This document shows positions 8,351 through 19,910 of a DNA stretch of 64,000 nucleotides, in pieces (positions within the stretch are counted from its first letter, which is position 1; each line of letters starts with the position of its first letter). Source of the DNA: an alpha proteobacterium SCGC AAA536-K22 (GTDB lineage Bacteria; Pseudomonadota; Alphaproteobacteria; Puniceispirillales; Marisalimonadaceae). The notes below the pieces were generated by a model, which did no database searches, was not told where the DNA came from, and was given only the letters and a program-made list of their open reading frames with translations. Where the stretch lies: NCBI GenBank assembly GCA_000421325.1, contig ATWQ01000006.1, positions 35,516 through 99,515 on the forward strand, given 5' to 3'. The translations under genes and the position numbers were made by a program.

Positions 8351-10426
8351 ATGTTTAAAAAAATTTTAATTGCAAATCGTGGGGAAATAGCTTGTAGAGT
8401 AATCAAAACTGCAAGAAAAATGAATATCAAAACTGTTGCTGTTTTTTCAGATGCAGACCGATATGCTGAACACGTTCGTCTAGCTGATGAAGCCTTTCAC
8501 TTAGGGGCTTCTTTAGCATCAGAGAGTTATTTAAGATCAGATTTAATCATTAAAGCATGTAAGGACATGAATTGTGACGCCTTACATCCCGGATACGGGT
8601 TCTTATCAGAAAATGCTGATTTTGCAGAAGCTTTGAAAAAGGCTGGAATTATTTTTATTGGCCCCTCAAAGTCAGCTATTGCTTCAATGGGAGATAAAAT
8701 AGAATCAAAAAAAATTGCCCAAACTGCCAATGTTAATACCGTTCCAGGTCACATAGGTATTATTAAAGACAAGAATGAAGCTATTAAGATTGCTGACGAA
8801 ATAGGCTATCCGGTTATGATAAAAGCAAGTGCGGGTGGTGGTGGCAAAGGCATGAGAATTGCTTTCTCAAGAGACGAGATTTCGGAGAATTTTGAAAGAG
8901 CAGAAAGCGAAGCTTTAAATAGTTTTGGAGACAAACGTATTTTTATTGAAAAATTTATAACTGAACCAAGACATATTGAAATTCAAATTTTAGCTGATAA
9001 TTATGGGAACATAGTGTATTTAGGTGAAAGAGAGTGCTCTATTCAAAGAAGAAATCAAAAAGTTATTGAAGAAGCACCATCACCTTTTTTAGATGAACAA
9101 ACTAGAAAAGAAATGGGTGATCAAGCTGTACAATTATCTAGAAAGGTTTGTTATTCTAGTGCTGGGACTGTTGAATTTATAGTAGATAAAGAAAAAAAAT
9201 TTTATTTTTTGGAAATGAATACACGTTTACAAGTTGAACATCCTGTTACTGAATTAATCACTGGTATAGACCTAGTAGAACAGATGATTAACATTGCATT
9301 CGGTAAAAAATTAGATATTACTCAAAAAGATATAAAGTTAAACGGTTCAGCTATAGAAACAAGAATCTATGCTGAAAATCCATATAAAAACTTTTTACCC
9401 TCTACAGGAAGATTAACTAAATATCATCCACCCAAAGAAAAAAAATACCCTGACGGTTCAATTATAAGAAATGATAATGGAGTAAGAGAAGGTGATGAAG
9501 TATCAATGTTTTATGATCCAATGATTGCTAAACTGTGCTCATGGGGTGAAACACGAGATGTTTCAATAAAAAGAATGGAATCTGCTTTAGATAATTTTTT
9601 GCTAGAGGGTATTGATCACAATATACCTTTCCTGTCGGCTATTTTAGGGAATAAAAGATTTAAGTCTGCTAACTTAAGCACATCATTTATCCAAGATGAA
9701 TTTGAAGAGGGCTTTCAGGGAATTATTCCTAACAAGCATGAAGAATGGACTTTAGCTTCTATAATCCTTGCTTATCATATAACTGAAATATCAAAAGATT
9801 TTGAAATTTCAGAAGGGTTTTCTAAGGAATGGCAAGTCCACATCAATTATAAATCATTAGTATCAGAGATCTCTAAATTAAATTTTAAAATTAAAAAACA
9901 AGTTGAAGATAAAATTCAATTATATGTTCAGCCCATACCATCGAAAAAGACGTCAGGCATGGTAAATGAATATTTGATTATAGATATTCAAAAAGATTTT
10001 ATTGCAAAATTAGTTTCAGCATCTATTAAACTTTTCAATGACAGTAATCATGAATTAACTTTTCCTGATAAAATTCAATGTAGGATAAACTATCAGAACC
10101 CAAATTTAGAACTTTTCTATAGAGGCATTTCAATGTCAGCAACTATTTTTCCAAGACATGTAGCTGAACATTATAAATACATGAAACCAATTAAAATCGA
10201 AGATAGATCAAACCTTTTAATATGTCCAATGCCAGGAAAATTAATTAGAGTTTTAGTTAAAGAAAATGATATTATAGATGAAGGACAGCCATTATGTGTT
10301 GTAGAAGCAATGAAAATGGAAAACACTTTAACAGCTTCAAAAAAATGTATGGTTTACAAAATAAATTATCAAGAGGGCGCTACTTTGTCTGTTGACCAAA
10401 TAATAATGGAATTCATATTTAAATAG
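8351..10426 (+). CDS. pccA: Propionyl-CoA carboxylase alpha subunit (biotin carboxylase + BCCP)
   Basis: ATP-dependent biotin carboxylase joined to a biotin carrier domain. The N-terminal domain starts FKKILIANRGEIACRV, has the glycine-rich ATP loop ASAGGGGKGMR (about residues 160-170) and the EMNTRLQVEHPVTE segment. The C-terminal EAMKMENTL carries the biotinylated lysine. 691 residues is typical of PccA with a middle BT domain. It follows pccB by 18 bp. The BioY importer at 31.4 kb could supply biotin. Confidence 0.95.
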   Translation: MFKKILIANRGEIACRVIKTARKMNIKTVAVFSDADRYAEHVRLADEAFHLGASLASESYLRSDLIIKACKDMNCDALHPGYGFLSENADFAEALKKAGIIFIGPSKSAIASMGDKIESKKIAQTANVNTVPGHIGIIKDKNEAIKIADEIGYPVMIKASAGGGGKGMRIAFSRDEISENFERAESEALNSFGDKRIFIEKFITEPRHIEIQILADNYGNIVYLGERECSIQRRNQKVIEEAPSPFLDEQTRKEMGDQAVQLSRKVCYSSAGTVEFIVDKEKKFYFLEMNTRLQVEHPVTELITGIDLVEQMINIAFGKKLDITQKDIKLNGSAIETRIYAENPYKNFLPSTGRLTKYHPPKEKKYPDGSIIRNDNGVREGDEVSMFYDPMIAKLCSWGETRDVSIKRMESALDNFLLEGIDHNIPFLSAILGNKRFKSANLSTSFIQDEFEEGFQGIIPNKHEEWTLASIILAYHITEISKDFEISEGFSKEWQVHINYKSLVSEISKLNFKIKKQVEDKIQLYVQPIPSKKTSGMVNEYLIIDIQKDFIAKLVSASIKLFNDSNHELTFPDKIQCRINYQNPNLELFYRGISMSATIFPRHVAEHYKYMKPIKIEDRSNLLICPMPGKLIRVLVKENDIIDEGQPLCVVEAMKMENTLTASKKCMVYKINYQEGATLSVDQIIMEFIFK

Positions 10427-10453
10427 ATAATTTAAGCTTTAAGAGATAAATAA

Positions 10454-12631
10454 ATGACAAAAAATAATTGCTTAGAAAGTTGGAAAGAAAACGCTCTTAA
10501 GGAGCTAAAAAAACAAGATATTGATGCAATTATAGTTGAAACGCCAGAAGGTATTAACATTAAACCTCTTTACACTGAGCTAGACAATAAAGATATAAAA
10601 CATCTTGGCTCTAATCCAGGAGAAGCTCCTTATGTTAGAGGTCCAAAAGCAACAATGTACACAGGAAGACCGTGGACAATAAGGCAATACGCAGGTTTTT
10701 CAACAGCTTCTGAATCTAACGAATTTTATAAAAGAAATTTGGCTTCGGGGCAAAAGGGATTATCTGTAGCTTTTGATCTAGCAACACATAGAGGTTATGA
10801 TTCAGATCACGAAAGAGTGTATGGTGATGTAGGCAAGGCTGGAGTAGCAATTGATAGCGTTGAGGATATGAAAATTCTTTTTGAAGGTATCCCTCTCGAT
10901 AAAATGTCTGTTTCCATGACTATGAATGGTGCAGTTCTTCCTGTATTAGCGGGGTATATAGTTGCTGCAGAAGAGCAGGGAGTTAGTCTTGAAAAATTAA
11001 GTGGAACAATTCAGAATGATATTTTGAAAGAATTTATGGTTAGGAATACTTATATCTACCCACCAGAGCCCTCTATGAGAATTGTGTCAGATATTATCCA
11101 TTTTACATCTAAGAAAATGCCAAAGTTCAACTCCATTTCAATTTCTGGGTATCATATGCAAGAAGCAGGAGCTTCTTTGGTTCAAGAGTTAGCTTTTACA
11201 ATCGCAGATGGCTTGGAATATATAAGAGCGGCTTCTAAAAAAGATTTATTAGTTGATGACTTTGCACCAAGGTTATCCTTTTTCTTTGCCATTGGAATGA
11301 ATTTTTTTATGGAAGCTGCTAAGTTAAGAGCTGCAAGGTATTTATGGTCAGAATGGACGAAAAAGTTATTTAATTGTCAAAATCCAAAATCTCAAATGCT
11401 TAGAACTCATTGTCAAACCTCTGGTGCAAGTTTACAAGAGCAAGATCCATACAATAATATTATTAGAACTACTATTGAGGCACTAGCAGCTACTTTAGGT
11501 GGCACTCAATCGTTACACACTAATTCGTTTGATGAGGCAATAGGATTACCAACTGAATTTTCAGCTAAAATAGCTAGGAACACTCAATTAATTCTTCAAC
11601 ATGAGAGTGGTATTACTGACACTGTTGACCCTCTTGCTGGAAGCTATTTTGTTGAAAATATGACAAAGGAACTAATAGACAAGGCAAACATACTTATTGA
11701 AAAGATTGAAGATATGGGAGGTATGACAGTAGCAGTAATTGAAGGATTCCCAAAGTCAGAAATAGAAATATCTGCTACTAAACGTCAGGCAAAAATTGAT
11801 TCAGGAGAACAAGTAATTGTTGGAGTAAATAAATTTAAATCTGATGAACAAGATCCTATTGAAATATTAGATATTGATAACAACGCAGTCCGTAACGAAC
11901 AAATAAGTAAATTAATTGAGATAAAAAAGTTAAGAAATTCTAACAATGTAAAAATTGCTTTGGAAAATTTAAAAAACGCTGCAAGAGTAAATACTGGTAA
12001 CCTTCTAGACTTAACTATTATTGCTATTAGAGCAAGGGCAACAGTAGGAGAAGTTTCTTATGCCTTAGAAGAAGTTTATGGTCGTTACGGTGTCAAACAA
12101 GATGTAATTAAAAATATTTATAAAAATTCTTATCTCAATAAAGAAGATTTTAAAGAGGTCGATAACGCTTTATTAAACTTTAAAAATATTGCAGGTGAGA
12201 ACCCTAAAATTTTTATGGCTAAACTAGGACAAGATGGACATGACAGAGGAGCTAAAGTAATAGCATCTGCGTTCACTGATATTGGTTTTGTGGTTGAAAT
12301 TGGCACTTTATTTCAGACACCAAAAGAGGCGGTTGATCTTGCAATTAAATCTAGCGTACATGTAATAGGCGTTTCTTCTCTAGCTGCAGGTCACAAAACA
12401 TTGATACCTGAATTATTAGATGAACTTAAAAGAAGACAGGCAGACGATATTCTCGTTGTTTGTGGCGGGGTTATTCCCCCACAAGATTATCAATTTTTAT
12501 ATGATGCCGGTGTTGCTGCCATTTTTGGTCCGGGAACATCAATTCCACACGCAGCGTCAACAACAATTAACAAAGCATCTGAACAGTTAATGAGAATGCA
12601 TAATTATAGAAATGCTAGAACCAATAATTAG
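10454..12631 (+). CDS. scpA: Methylmalonyl-CoA mutase (adenosylcobalamin-dependent)
   Basis: Isomerises (R)-methylmalonyl-CoA to succinyl-CoA. The N-terminal barrel has the [11 protein letters not shown] substrate region and [12 protein letters not shown]. The C-terminal B12 domain has DGHDRGAKV, including the cobalt-ligating histidine, plus SSLAAGH and [10 protein letters not shown]. 725 residues covers both domains in one chain, so no separate small subunit is needed. It begins 27 bp after pccA. No cobalamin riboswitch was recognised upstream of the operon. Confidence 0.95.
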   Translation: MTKNNCLESWKENALKELKKQDIDAIIVETPEGINIKPLYTELDNKDIKHLGSNPGEAPYVRGPKATMYTGRPWTIRQYAGFSTASESNEFYKRNLASGQKGLSVAFDLATHRGYDSDHERVYGDVGKAGVAIDSVEDMKILFEGIPLDKMSVSMTMNGAVLPVLAGYIVAAEEQGVSLEKLSGTIQNDILKEFMVRNTYIYPPEPSMRIVSDIIHFTSKKMPKFNSISISGYHMQEAGASLVQELAFTIADGLEYIRAASKKDLLVDDFAPRLSFFFAIGMNFFMEAAKLRAARYLWSEWTKKLFNCQNPKSQMLRTHCQTSGASLQEQDPYNNIIRTTIEALAATLGGTQSLHTNSFDEAIGLPTEFSAKIARNTQLILQHESGITDTVDPLAGSYFVENMTKELIDKANILIEKIEDMGGMTVAVIEGFPKSEIEISATKRQAKIDSGEQVIVGVNKFKSDEQDPIEILDIDNNAVRNEQISKLIEIKKLRNSNNVKIALENLKNAARVNTGNLLDLTIIAIRARATVGEVSYALEEVYGRYGVKQDVIKNIYKNSYLNKEDFKEVDNALLNFKNIAGENPKIFMAKLGQDGHDRGAKVIASAFTDIGFVVEIGTLFQTPKEAVDLAIKSSVHVIGVSSLAAGHKTLIPELLDELKRRQADDILVVCGGVIPPQDYQFLYDAGVAAIFGPGTSIPHAASTTINKASEQLMRMHNYRNARTNN

Positions 12632-12655
12632 TCATTAATTTCATGGGAGAAACTA

Positions 12656-14541
12656 TTGGAATATTATAGAGATATTTACAAAAGTTGGAAAAATGATCAT
12701 CTTAAATTTTGGGCTAAACAATCTGAAGCTGTTACATGGGAAAAAAAACCAAAAAAATTTTAGACAACTCGAATAGTCCCTTTTATAAATGGTTTCCTGA
12801 TGGAACTTTAAACACATCTTACAACGCAATTGATAGACATGTTTTATCAGGCAGGGGAGATCAAGATGCTATTATTTATGATAGTCCAGTTACCAATACT
12901 AAAAAGAGAATAACTTATTCACAATTACAATATAAAGTTTCCCAGTTTGCTGGAGCATTAACAAAATTAAGTGTTGTTAAAGGTGATCGTGTGATCATTT
13001 ACATGCCTATGATACCTGAAGCTTTAGTGGCTATGTTAGCTTGCGCTCGAATTGGAGCGGTTCATTCTGTTGTTTTTGGGGGATTTGCCTCAAATGAATT
13101 AGCTGTGAGAATTGATGATTGTAAACCTAAGGTCATAGTTTCTGCATCATGTGGCCATGAGCCAAATAGAATCATTGAATATAAGCCTTTACTTGATAAA
13201 GCAATTGAAATTGCAAAACATCAAGTAGAAAAATGTGTAATTTTTCAAAGAGACACTTTCAAAGCTCAACTCAATCCAAACTATGATATAGATTGGAATC
13301 AAATTATTAAAGATGTTTCTTTGGCTAAGTCTGTCGAAGTAGATGCAAATGATCCTTTGTACATTTTGTATACCTCAGGAACTACAGGTAAACCAAAAGG
13401 GGTGGTTAGGGATAATGGAGGACATGCAGTATCTCTTAAATGGTCAATGAATAACATATATAATGTAAACCCTGGAGATGTGTATTGGGCGGCATCAGAT
13501 ATTGGTTGGGTTGTAGGTCATTCTTATATCGTATATGCACCGTTATTTCATGGTTGTACTACAGTTTTGTTTGAAGGCAAACCCATTGGTACACCTGATG
13601 CTGGGACTTTTTGGAGAATTATCTCAGAGTATAAAGTTAAAGTTTTATTTACGGCACCAACTGCATTAAGGGCTGTAAAAAGAGATGATCCAACAGGTGA
13701 GTATATTAAAAACTTTGACATTACAAGTTTGCAATCTCTATTTCTTGCTGGAGAAAGGGCGGATCCTGATACTGTATTATGGCTAGAAGATAAACTAAAA
13801 ATTCCTATTATTGATCACTGGTGGCAAACAGAAACAGGATGGCCTGTAGCTTCTAATCCTCTAGGAATAGAGGCTCTTCCTATAAAAACAGGTTCACCAA
13901 CTTTGGCTATGCCAGGATATGATGTACAAGTTTTATCTGAAGAGGGAAAAGAAGTTCCAAGAGGTACGCTTGGAGCAATTTCGATAAAGCTACCTTTACC
14001 ACCTGGTTCACTACCGACTTTATGGAATGCAGATGATAGATATATAGAGTCGTATTTAGCCACATTTAAAGGTTATTACGAGACAGGTGACGCTGGTTAT
14101 CAAGATGAAGAAGATTACTTGTACATAATGTCTAGAACTGATGATGTAATCAATGTTGCAGGACATAGACTTTCAACTGGTGCTATGGAAGAGGCGTTGT
14201 CTAATCATATAGATGTTGCTGAATGTGCTGTTGTTGGAGTGTATGACGATCTCAAAGGGCAAGTGCCCCTTGGACTAATTTGTTTGAACAAAGGGTGTAA
14301 TAAAACTCATGAAATTGTATGTAAAGAAGTGGTTGATTTAGTTCGTAATGATATAGGGCCAGTGGCAGCATTCAAGTCAGTTGCAGTGGTATCTTCACTT
14401 CCTAAGACCAGATCAGGAAAAATATTAAGAGCTACAATTAGAAAAATAGCAGATAAAGTTGAATGGGAAATGCCTGCAACTGTTGATAATCCCTTAGTTT
14501 TTGAAGAAATTAAAAAAGCTTTAAAACCCCTTGGTTATTAA
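12656..14541 (+). CDS. prpE: Propionate/acetate-CoA ligase PrpE, N-terminus in a different frame
   Basis: AMP-forming acyl-CoA synthetase, placed after the mutase and so most likely activating propionate. The body (from 12736) has YTSGTTGKPKGVV, the W-W-Q-TETG motif, YETGD and the C-terminal lysine segment KTRSGKILR. The family N-terminus (YRDIYKSW, FWAKQSEAVTW) is encoded upstream in frame 2, from TTG at 12656 with GGAG six bases before it. The body is in frame 1. The switch must happen in A8 (12741-12748) or A7 (12751-12757); unshifted reading stops at TAG 12761. The ATG at 12736 has no ribosome site. Confidence 0.85.
12741..12757 (+). other. Poly-A runs at the prpE frame junction
   Basis: A8, CC, then A7, each offering an A-AAA-AAA heptamer phased to the upstream frame and followed by TTT and the stop TAG. 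A minus-one slip on either run joins the two halves of prpE without changing the family spacing. The same result follows if the assembled sequence is one A short. Confidence 0.6.
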
Positions 14542-14547
14542 TTATCA

Positions 14548-15558
14548 TCAAACTTTCATAATAAATTTTCCAACATGATCTCCTTTTTCGAGAGCTTTAT
14601 GTGCATTAACTGCATCCATCAATTTAAATTCTTTTTCAATAATTGGTTTTATCTTACCTGATTCTAAATATTGCCAAGTGTTTTTAATAAGGCTTTCAAC
14701 ATACTCAGATTTCTTGCTAGATGACTGCGGTCTTAACGTAGATCCCGAAATTGTTTGCCTCTTAATCATTATGTTTGCAAAATTTACTTCATCTTTAATT
14801 CCTCCTTGAACTGCAATAATTACTAATCTGCCATCAAAGTTTAAACATTTTAAATTTCTTGGAATATAGCTTCCTGCAACCATGTCCAAAATAACATCAA
14901 CACCTTCACTATTTGTAAGTTGATTTATTTCATCTTCAAATTTCATACTTTTATAGTTGATGCATTTGCTTGCCCCAATCTTTTCTACGGCATTACATTT
15001 TTCGTCGCTTCCTGCTGTAGCGTAAACTGTACTACCAAATTGTTTTGCTAATTGAATTGCAGTGGTCCCGATACCACTTGCCCCGCCATGAATTAGAACT
15101 TTTTCATTTTTTGATAATTTTCCTCGGATAAACAAATTACTCCAAACAGTTATAAAAGTTTCAGGTATGCATGCAGCCTCTCGCAATGAGTAATTATTTG
15201 GTATAGGCATACAATGACCTACATCTACCGCAACATATTCTGCATATCCACCCCCATGACAAAGTGCACAAACTTTATCACCTCTATTGAATTTTAAATT
15301 TGAACCTTTTGTATCAACTATAATACCAGAAACTTCTAAACCAGGTAAATCTGAAGCAGTATCTGGGACTTTGTAATTTCCTTGTCTTTGCAATAAATCT
15401 GGCCTATTTACTCCTGCAAATGAGACTTTTATTAAAACTTGATTATCCGAAAGATTTGGTACTGATCGAAAACACAGATGCAAATTTTCAGGAGCTCCAA
15501 ATTCTTTTATTTCTATAGCTTGCATTTGTTCTGGTATTGTAAATATCTTATTACTCAT
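14548..15558 (-). CDS. NAD(P)H quinone oxidoreductase, zinc-free MDR family (PIG3-like)
   Basis: Medium-chain reductase lacking the structural zinc cysteines. It has the NADPH-binding stretch VLIHGGASGIGTTAIQLAK and the substrate-domain start AIEIKEFGAPENL. The C-terminus has ALEKGDHVGKFIMKV, typical of the PIG3/quinone oxidoreductase branch. The ATG at 15558 is selected because AAGGAG precedes it by seven bases; an in-frame start further upstream would overlap that site. Converges with prpE. The quinone substrate is inferred from family only. Confidence 0.88.
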   Translation of the reverse strand: MSNKIFTIPEQMQAIEIKEFGAPENLHLCFRSVPNLSDNQVLIKVSFAGVNRPDLLQRQGNYKVPDTASDLPGLEVSGIIVDTKGSNLKFNRGDKVCALCHGGGYAEYVAVDVGHCMPIPNNYSLREAACIPETFITVWSNLFIRGKLSKNEKVLIHGGASGIGTTAIQLAKQFGSTVYATAGSDEKCNAVEKIGASKCINYKSMKFEDEINQLTNSEGVDVILDMVAGSYIPRNLKCLNFDGRLVIIAVQGGIKDEVNFANIMIKRQTISGSTLRPQSSSKKSEYVESLIKNTWQYLESGKIKPIIEKEFKLMDAVNAHKALEKGDHVGKFIMKV

Positions 15559-15653
15559 TTTATACTCCTTAAAAAAAATGCCCAAATTTAGTCTATATTT
15601 GTCAAATTATAGCCACTTAATAATGAAATATATATAATTAAAAGGAGAAATTA

Positions 15654-15881
15654 ATGATATTTTTTGTTGCTATTTATTCAATACTAGCTCTTCAGGAGCC
15701 TCATGTTAAAGAATTTTTAAATGAAGCATCTAAATCAGGTCCCATAAAATATAGTTTTGTGAAGCCTGTAGATTGTTCATCTGGTAAATTAAAAAACACT
15801 TACGCATTAGCTCAGAATGGAAAAGTTGTTTTAAAACAGGTTTCTCAAGATGGTTCAATAGGACCAGTTTGTATAAAATAA
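15654..15881 (+). CDS. Small protein of unknown function (75 aa)
   Basis: Not recognised. It has an AAGGAG site eight bases before its ATG, which supports real translation. The first 13 residues are hydrophobic (MIFFVAIYSILAL), followed by a hydrophilic part with two cysteines (DCSSGK and the C-terminal VCIK) that could pair. It may be secreted or membrane-anchored. It stands alone between a divergent oxidoreductase gene and convergent argG. Confidence 0.55.
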   Translation: MIFFVAIYSILALQEPHVKEFLNEASKSGPIKYSFVKPVDCSSGKLKNTYALAQNGKVVLKQVSQDGSIGPVCIK

Positions 15882-15887
15882 ATAGAT

Positions 15888-17114
15888 TCAAGAAGAGCTT
15901 TCAATCATTTTTTTGACTCTTAATCTAAGTGCATTTAATTTTATAAATCCTTCAGCATCGGAGTGATTATAATCTGCAGTACCTTCTTCGAAAGTTACTA
16001 AGCTTTCACTATATAAAGAAAAAGGAGACTTTCTTCCAGTTATAATAACGTTTCCTTTATATAATTTAGCTCTTACTGTTCCTGAAACATTTTTTTGACT
16101 TATGTCTATTGAGGCTTGTAACATTTCTCTTTCAGGAGAAAACCAAAATCCATTGTAAATCAACTCTGCATATTTGGGCATTAATTCATCCTTGAGATGT
16201 GCTGCACCTCTATCTAAGGTAATTGACTCAATTGCTCTTCTCATATGAAATAGGATAGTGCCACCAGGAGTTTCATATACTCCTCTAGATTTCATTCCAA
16301 CAAATCTGTTTTCAACTAAATCAATTCTTCCTATACCATTCTCTCCCCCCAAAATATTTAATTGATGAAGCATTAATGCTGGAGATAAACTTTTACCATT
16401 TAAAGAGACTGGATCACCATTTAAGAATTCTAAAGTTATTTCTGTTGGTTTGTCTGGAGCTTCAAATGGTGAAACGGTTCTAGAATATATAAATTCTTCA
16501 GGTTCAACCCATGGGTCTTCCAAAATTTTTCCTTCTGCTGAAATATGTAATAAATTTGCATCTACACTAAATGGTGCATCTCCTCTTTTATCTTTCGGCA
16601 CTTGAATTTGATTTTTTTCTGCATAGTTTATCAAATTAGTTCTGCTTGAGAGATCCCACTCTCTCCATGGCGAAATGACTTTAATATCTGGTTGCAGGCT
16701 ATAGTAACCAATTTCAAATCTTACTTGATCATTACCTTTTCCAGTCGCCCCATGTGAAACTGCATCAGAGCCAGTTAAGTTTGCAATCTCAATCTGTCTT
16801 TTGGCTATGAGAGGTCTAGCAATAGAGGTGCCAAGTAAATATACTCCTTCATATAAAGCATTACCCCTAAACATTGGGAAGACAAAATCTCTTACAAACT
16901 CTTCTTTTAAATCATCAATAAAAATCTCTTTAACGCCCAATGATTCTGCTTTATTTCTTGCAGGCTCAACTTCTTCGCCTTGACCAATGTCAGCAGTAAA
17001 AGTTACGACATCACATTTATAATTATCTTGGAGCCATTTTAAAATAACTGAAGTATCTAAACCTCCAGAGTAAGCTAAAACAATTTTTTTGATTTTAGAA
17101 TTTTCTTTAAGCAT
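15888..17114 (-). CDS. argG: Argininosuccinate synthase
   Basis: Condenses citrulline with aspartate at the expense of ATP. The N-type ATP pyrophosphatase loop is [12 protein letters not shown] (about residues 14-25). The family stretches [19 protein letters not shown] and [10 protein letters not shown] follow in order. 408 residues is full length. It completes, with argD/argF at the left edge, part of arginine synthesis; argH is not in the window. The 270 bp upstream (17115-17384) show no gene or obvious motif. Confidence 0.96.
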   Translation of the reverse strand: MLKENSKIKKIVLAYSGGLDTSVILKWLQDNYKCDVVTFTADIGQGEEVEPARNKAESLGVKEIFIDDLKEEFVRDFVFPMFRGNALYEGVYLLGTSIARPLIAKRQIEIANLTGSDAVSHGATGKGNDQVRFEIGYYSLQPDIKVISPWREWDLSSRTNLINYAEKNQIQVPKDKRGDAPFSVDANLLHISAEGKILEDPWVEPEEFIYSRTVSPFEAPDKPTEITLEFLNGDPVSLNGKSLSPALMLHQLNILGGENGIGRIDLVENRFVGMKSRGVYETPGGTILFHMRRAIESITLDRGAAHLKDELMPKYAELIYNGFWFSPEREMLQASIDISQKNVSGTVRAKLYKGNVIITGRKSPFSLYSESLVTFEEGTADYNHSDAEGFIKLNALRLRVKKMIESSS

Positions 17115-17396
17115 TTTTCTTCCTTAAGTTATAATAATTGTAATTTACAAATTTTTTAAATAACCCATAGGTTTAAGCTGGAATTAATTATAAGTACGTT
17201 AAATATTGTTTTTTGTAAAAATAATTATATAATTTGATGTTATATATTTTAAGGTTGTAAGTATTGCCAATTCTTGTTATTTGTCATAAGTACCTTCTAT
17301 TAATTTTAAAATATATCATTTTCTTCATTTAGATGAATGTATTATGTAATTGTTAAGAAATTGTATTAGAAGCAATAAAATTGAATGAGATGTTTG

Positions 17397-17912
17397 ATGA
17401 AACCCTACCAAAGATTTACTTTTTTAATATGTTTTTTTTCAACAGTTCTTTTTTCTAATCTAGTTTTTGGGGAAACCAAATTATTGGGTGCTGAAAAAAA
17501 ATGGAATGCTTACGCAACAAAACTTAATAAAAACAAAACATGCTTTATTACCTCTGAGCCTATAAAAACAATTGGCAAATTTAACCAGAAAAACAGGGGA
17601 AAACCTTATGTTTTTGTCACAAACACAAAGGGTGGAAGTAACCATGAGGTTTCAATAAAAGCTGGCTTTAATTTTAAACGAAATAAAGATGTGATTTTCG
17701 ATGTTGATGGAAAAAAAACAAAATTATTTCCAGTTGACGATAGAGCATGGTCCGAAAGCTCGAAAATAGATAGGTTTTTAGTTCAATCGATGAGAAGGGG
17801 TAAGATATTAACAATTACTGGCACGTCTACTCCAGGTAATAAAATTATTGATACATACTCATTATCAGGTTTCACAAAAGCTTTAAGGTTAATAGATAAG
17901 AGTTGCTCTTAA
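17397..17912 (+). CDS. Invasion-associated locus B (IalB) family periplasmic protein
   Basis: Secreted protein: [19 protein letters not shown] forms a Sec-type signal. The mature part follows the IalB pattern: W-x-A-Y, a cysteine in [17 protein letters not shown], an AGFNF segment, [15 protein letters not shown] and a final [10 protein letters not shown] with a C-terminal cysteine. IalB was named for Bartonella invasion, but free-living alphaproteobacteria carry this family widely and its role there is unclear. An ATG at 17385 is an alternative start. The rlmN gene follows. Confidence 0.82.
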   Translation: MKPYQRFTFLICFFSTVLFSNLVFGETKLLGAEKKWNAYATKLNKNKTCFITSEPIKTIGKFNQKNRGKPYVFVTNTKGGSNHEVSIKAGFNFKRNKDVIFDVDGKKTKLFPVDDRAWSESSKIDRFLVQSMRRGKILTITGTSTPGNKIIDTYSLSGFTKALRLIDKSCS

Positions 17913-17940
17913 TTTAAAAAAATTGAGAAAGAAATTAGAT

Positions 17941-19038
17941 ATGTCTAAACAAGATCTATTAAATTTTAGCTTTGAAGAATTAAAGACTTTTTGTTTAAAC
18001 AATAACCTTCCAAAATTTAGAGCCACTCAAATTTGGAGATGGTTATATTGTTTTGGATTTCAGTCATTTTTGGAAATGAATAATATCTCAAAATCCACGA
18101 GAAATATTTTAAATGAGTTGTCTGTAATTACTAGGCCGGAAATTTCAGAGATGAAAGAAAGCAAAGATGGTACTATTAAATGGTTAATAAAGCTTAAAGA
18201 TAATTCTGAAATAGAAACAGTTTACATACCCCAAGAAGATCGAGGAACAGTTTGCTTGTCAAGTCAAGTGGGCTGCACTCTGAATTGTTCATTTTGTCAT
18301 ACTGGAACACAAGCTCTTGTTAGAAATCTTACTTCAGGAGAAATTATTGGTCAATTGATGTTAGTTATGGATCATTTAAATGATTGGCCATCAGGAAAAA
18401 ATCATAGAAAAGTTACTAATGTAGTTATGATGGGTATGGGTGAACCATTGTTAAATTATGATGAGGTGAGTAAAGCAATAAAAATTATGATGTCTAGTGA
18501 TGGAATATCGTTATCTAGGCGTAGAATAACACTTTCAACTTCAGGCATAATACCTAACATTGATAAGACTGGAACTGAGTTAGGCGTAAACTTAGCTATT
18601 TCACTCCATGCAGTTAATGATAAACTTAGAGATCAATTAGTTCCTATTAATAAAAAATATAATCTAGAAGATTTAATAAATTCATGCCGAAATTATCCTA
18701 ACTTATCGAATTCACGCAGAATTACTTGGGAATATGTTATGTTAAAAAATATTAATGACTCTGAAGAAGATGCAAAAAATCTGATAAAACTAATTAGAGG
18801 AATTCCATCTAAAATTAATTTAATACCTTTCAACCCATGGCCGGGCTCTTTTTTTGAAACTTCAACACAAAATAAAATAGATATTTTTGCAAAAATTATA
18901 ATGGATGCGGGTTTTGCATCTCCAATAAGAAAGCCAAGGGGGCAGGATATTTATGCTGCGTGTGGTCAATTGAAATCTGATACTGAGAAAATAAGAAAAT
19001 CACAAATAAACAAGCTTGTTCCTATACATTCTCTATAA
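17941..19038 (+). CDS. rlmN: Dual-specificity rRNA/tRNA adenine-C2 methyltransferase RlmN
   Basis: Radical SAM enzyme methylating A2503 of 23S rRNA and A37 of some tRNAs. The iron-sulfur motif is [11 protein letters not shown] (CxxxCxxC), with GMGEPLLNY and the late AACGQL cysteine segment that forms the methyl-carrying site. The ATG at 17941 gives [14 protein letters not shown], which matches the usual family N-terminus; a TTG at 17923 would add six residues. Placement after an IalB gene recurs in alphaproteobacteria (from memory). Confidence 0.94.
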   Translation: MSKQDLLNFSFEELKTFCLNNNLPKFRATQIWRWLYCFGFQSFLEMNNISKSTRNILNELSVITRPEISEMKESKDGTIKWLIKLKDNSEIETVYIPQEDRGTVCLSSQVGCTLNCSFCHTGTQALVRNLTSGEIIGQLMLVMDHLNDWPSGKNHRKVTNVVMMGMGEPLLNYDEVSKAIKIMMSSDGISLSRRRITLSTSGIIPNIDKTGTELGVNLAISLHAVNDKLRDQLVPINKKYNLEDLINSCRNYPNLSNSRRITWEYVMLKNINDSEEDAKNLIKLIRGIPSKINLIPFNPWPGSFFETSTQNKIDIFAKIIMDAGFASPIRKPRGQDIYAACGQLKSDTEKIRKSQINKLVPIHSL

Positions 19039-19128
19039 ATATTAATTTTTGTGTAACTATTGCTTTAGAACCTATTTAGTATTACATTATCAATATATTA
19101 ATAAATAACTTAAAAGGATAATTAATAA

Positions 19129-19857
19129 ATGAATAATAATCGTTTTATGTCAAGTTCCAATGCTCAAGCTACCCAAATAGATTTGGGTCTTAGATCATAT
19201 ATGCTTGGTGTCTATAATCATATGACAACTGCGTTAGCATTGACTGGGTTAATGGCTATGGGATTAAATTTTCTTGCTATATCAAATGGTGCTTTAACAC
19301 CTATAGGTGAGTTATTCTTCTTAAGCCCTTTAAAGTGGGTTATCATGCTTGCGCCCTTAGGAATGGTTTTTTATATTTCAGCAAGAATAAATAGTATTTC
19401 TTCAGGAAAAGCTAGGAATTTGTTCTATATATATGCTGGTCTAATGGGACTTTCTTTGTCATCATTGCTGCTTGTTTACACAGGCGCTTCGGTTGTAAGA
19501 GCTTTTTTTGTTACTGCAGCTGCTTTTGCAGCGTTATCTATATATGGATATACCACTAAAAAGTCTCTCTCAGGTTTAGGCTCTTTTCTAATGATGGGTG
19601 TATTTGGTCTTATTATTGCTCAAATAGTAAATATATTTATGGCTTCTACACAGTTAGATTTTATGATTTCAATAATCGGAGTTCTTATTTTTGCAGGTTT
19701 AACTGCTTATGACACGCAAAAGATTAAGAATATGTATTTGGCTGGAGACAATAACGAGGCAGCAGGTAAAAAATCTGTTTTGGGAGCTTTAACACTGTAT
19801 TTAGATTTTATATTAATGTTTCAGTTTTTATTAATGTTTCTTGGTAATAGAGAGTAA
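19129..19857 (+). CDS. Bax inhibitor-1 / YccA family membrane protein
   Basis: A 242-residue protein with seven predicted hydrophobic segments. The family C-terminal signature AYDTQKIKNMYLAGD and LYLDFILMFQFLL is clear, and the N-terminus has the usual alphaproteobacterial LRSYMLGVYNHMTTALALTG form in two parts. Homologues include YccA, which modulates FtsH, and calcium-leak channels; its task here is not determined. A strong terminator follows 25 bp after the stop. Confidence 0.92.
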   Translation: MNNNRFMSSSNAQATQIDLGLRSYMLGVYNHMTTALALTGLMAMGLNFLAISNGALTPIGELFFLSPLKWVIMLAPLGMVFYISARINSISSGKARNLFYIYAGLMGLSLSSLLLVYTGASVVRAFFVTAAAFAALSIYGYTTKKSLSGLGSFLMMGVFGLIIAQIVNIFMASTQLDFMISIIGVLIFAGLTAYDTQKIKNMYLAGDNNEAAGKKSVLGALTLYLDFILMFQFLLMFLGNRE

Positions 19858-19882
19858 ACATAATTGAATCGAATAATAAATG

Positions 19883-19910
19883 AAAAGCCATCTTAAGATG
19901 GCTTTTTTAT
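19883..19910 (+). terminator. Intrinsic terminator after the BI-1 gene
   Basis: Perfect 12-bp palindromic stem (AAAAGCCATCTT / AAGATGGCTTTT) ending in a T run. The flanks (AATAATAA / TTATTATT) extend pairing. It lies between convergent genes, so it may also stop transcription arriving from the right. Confidence 0.88.
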
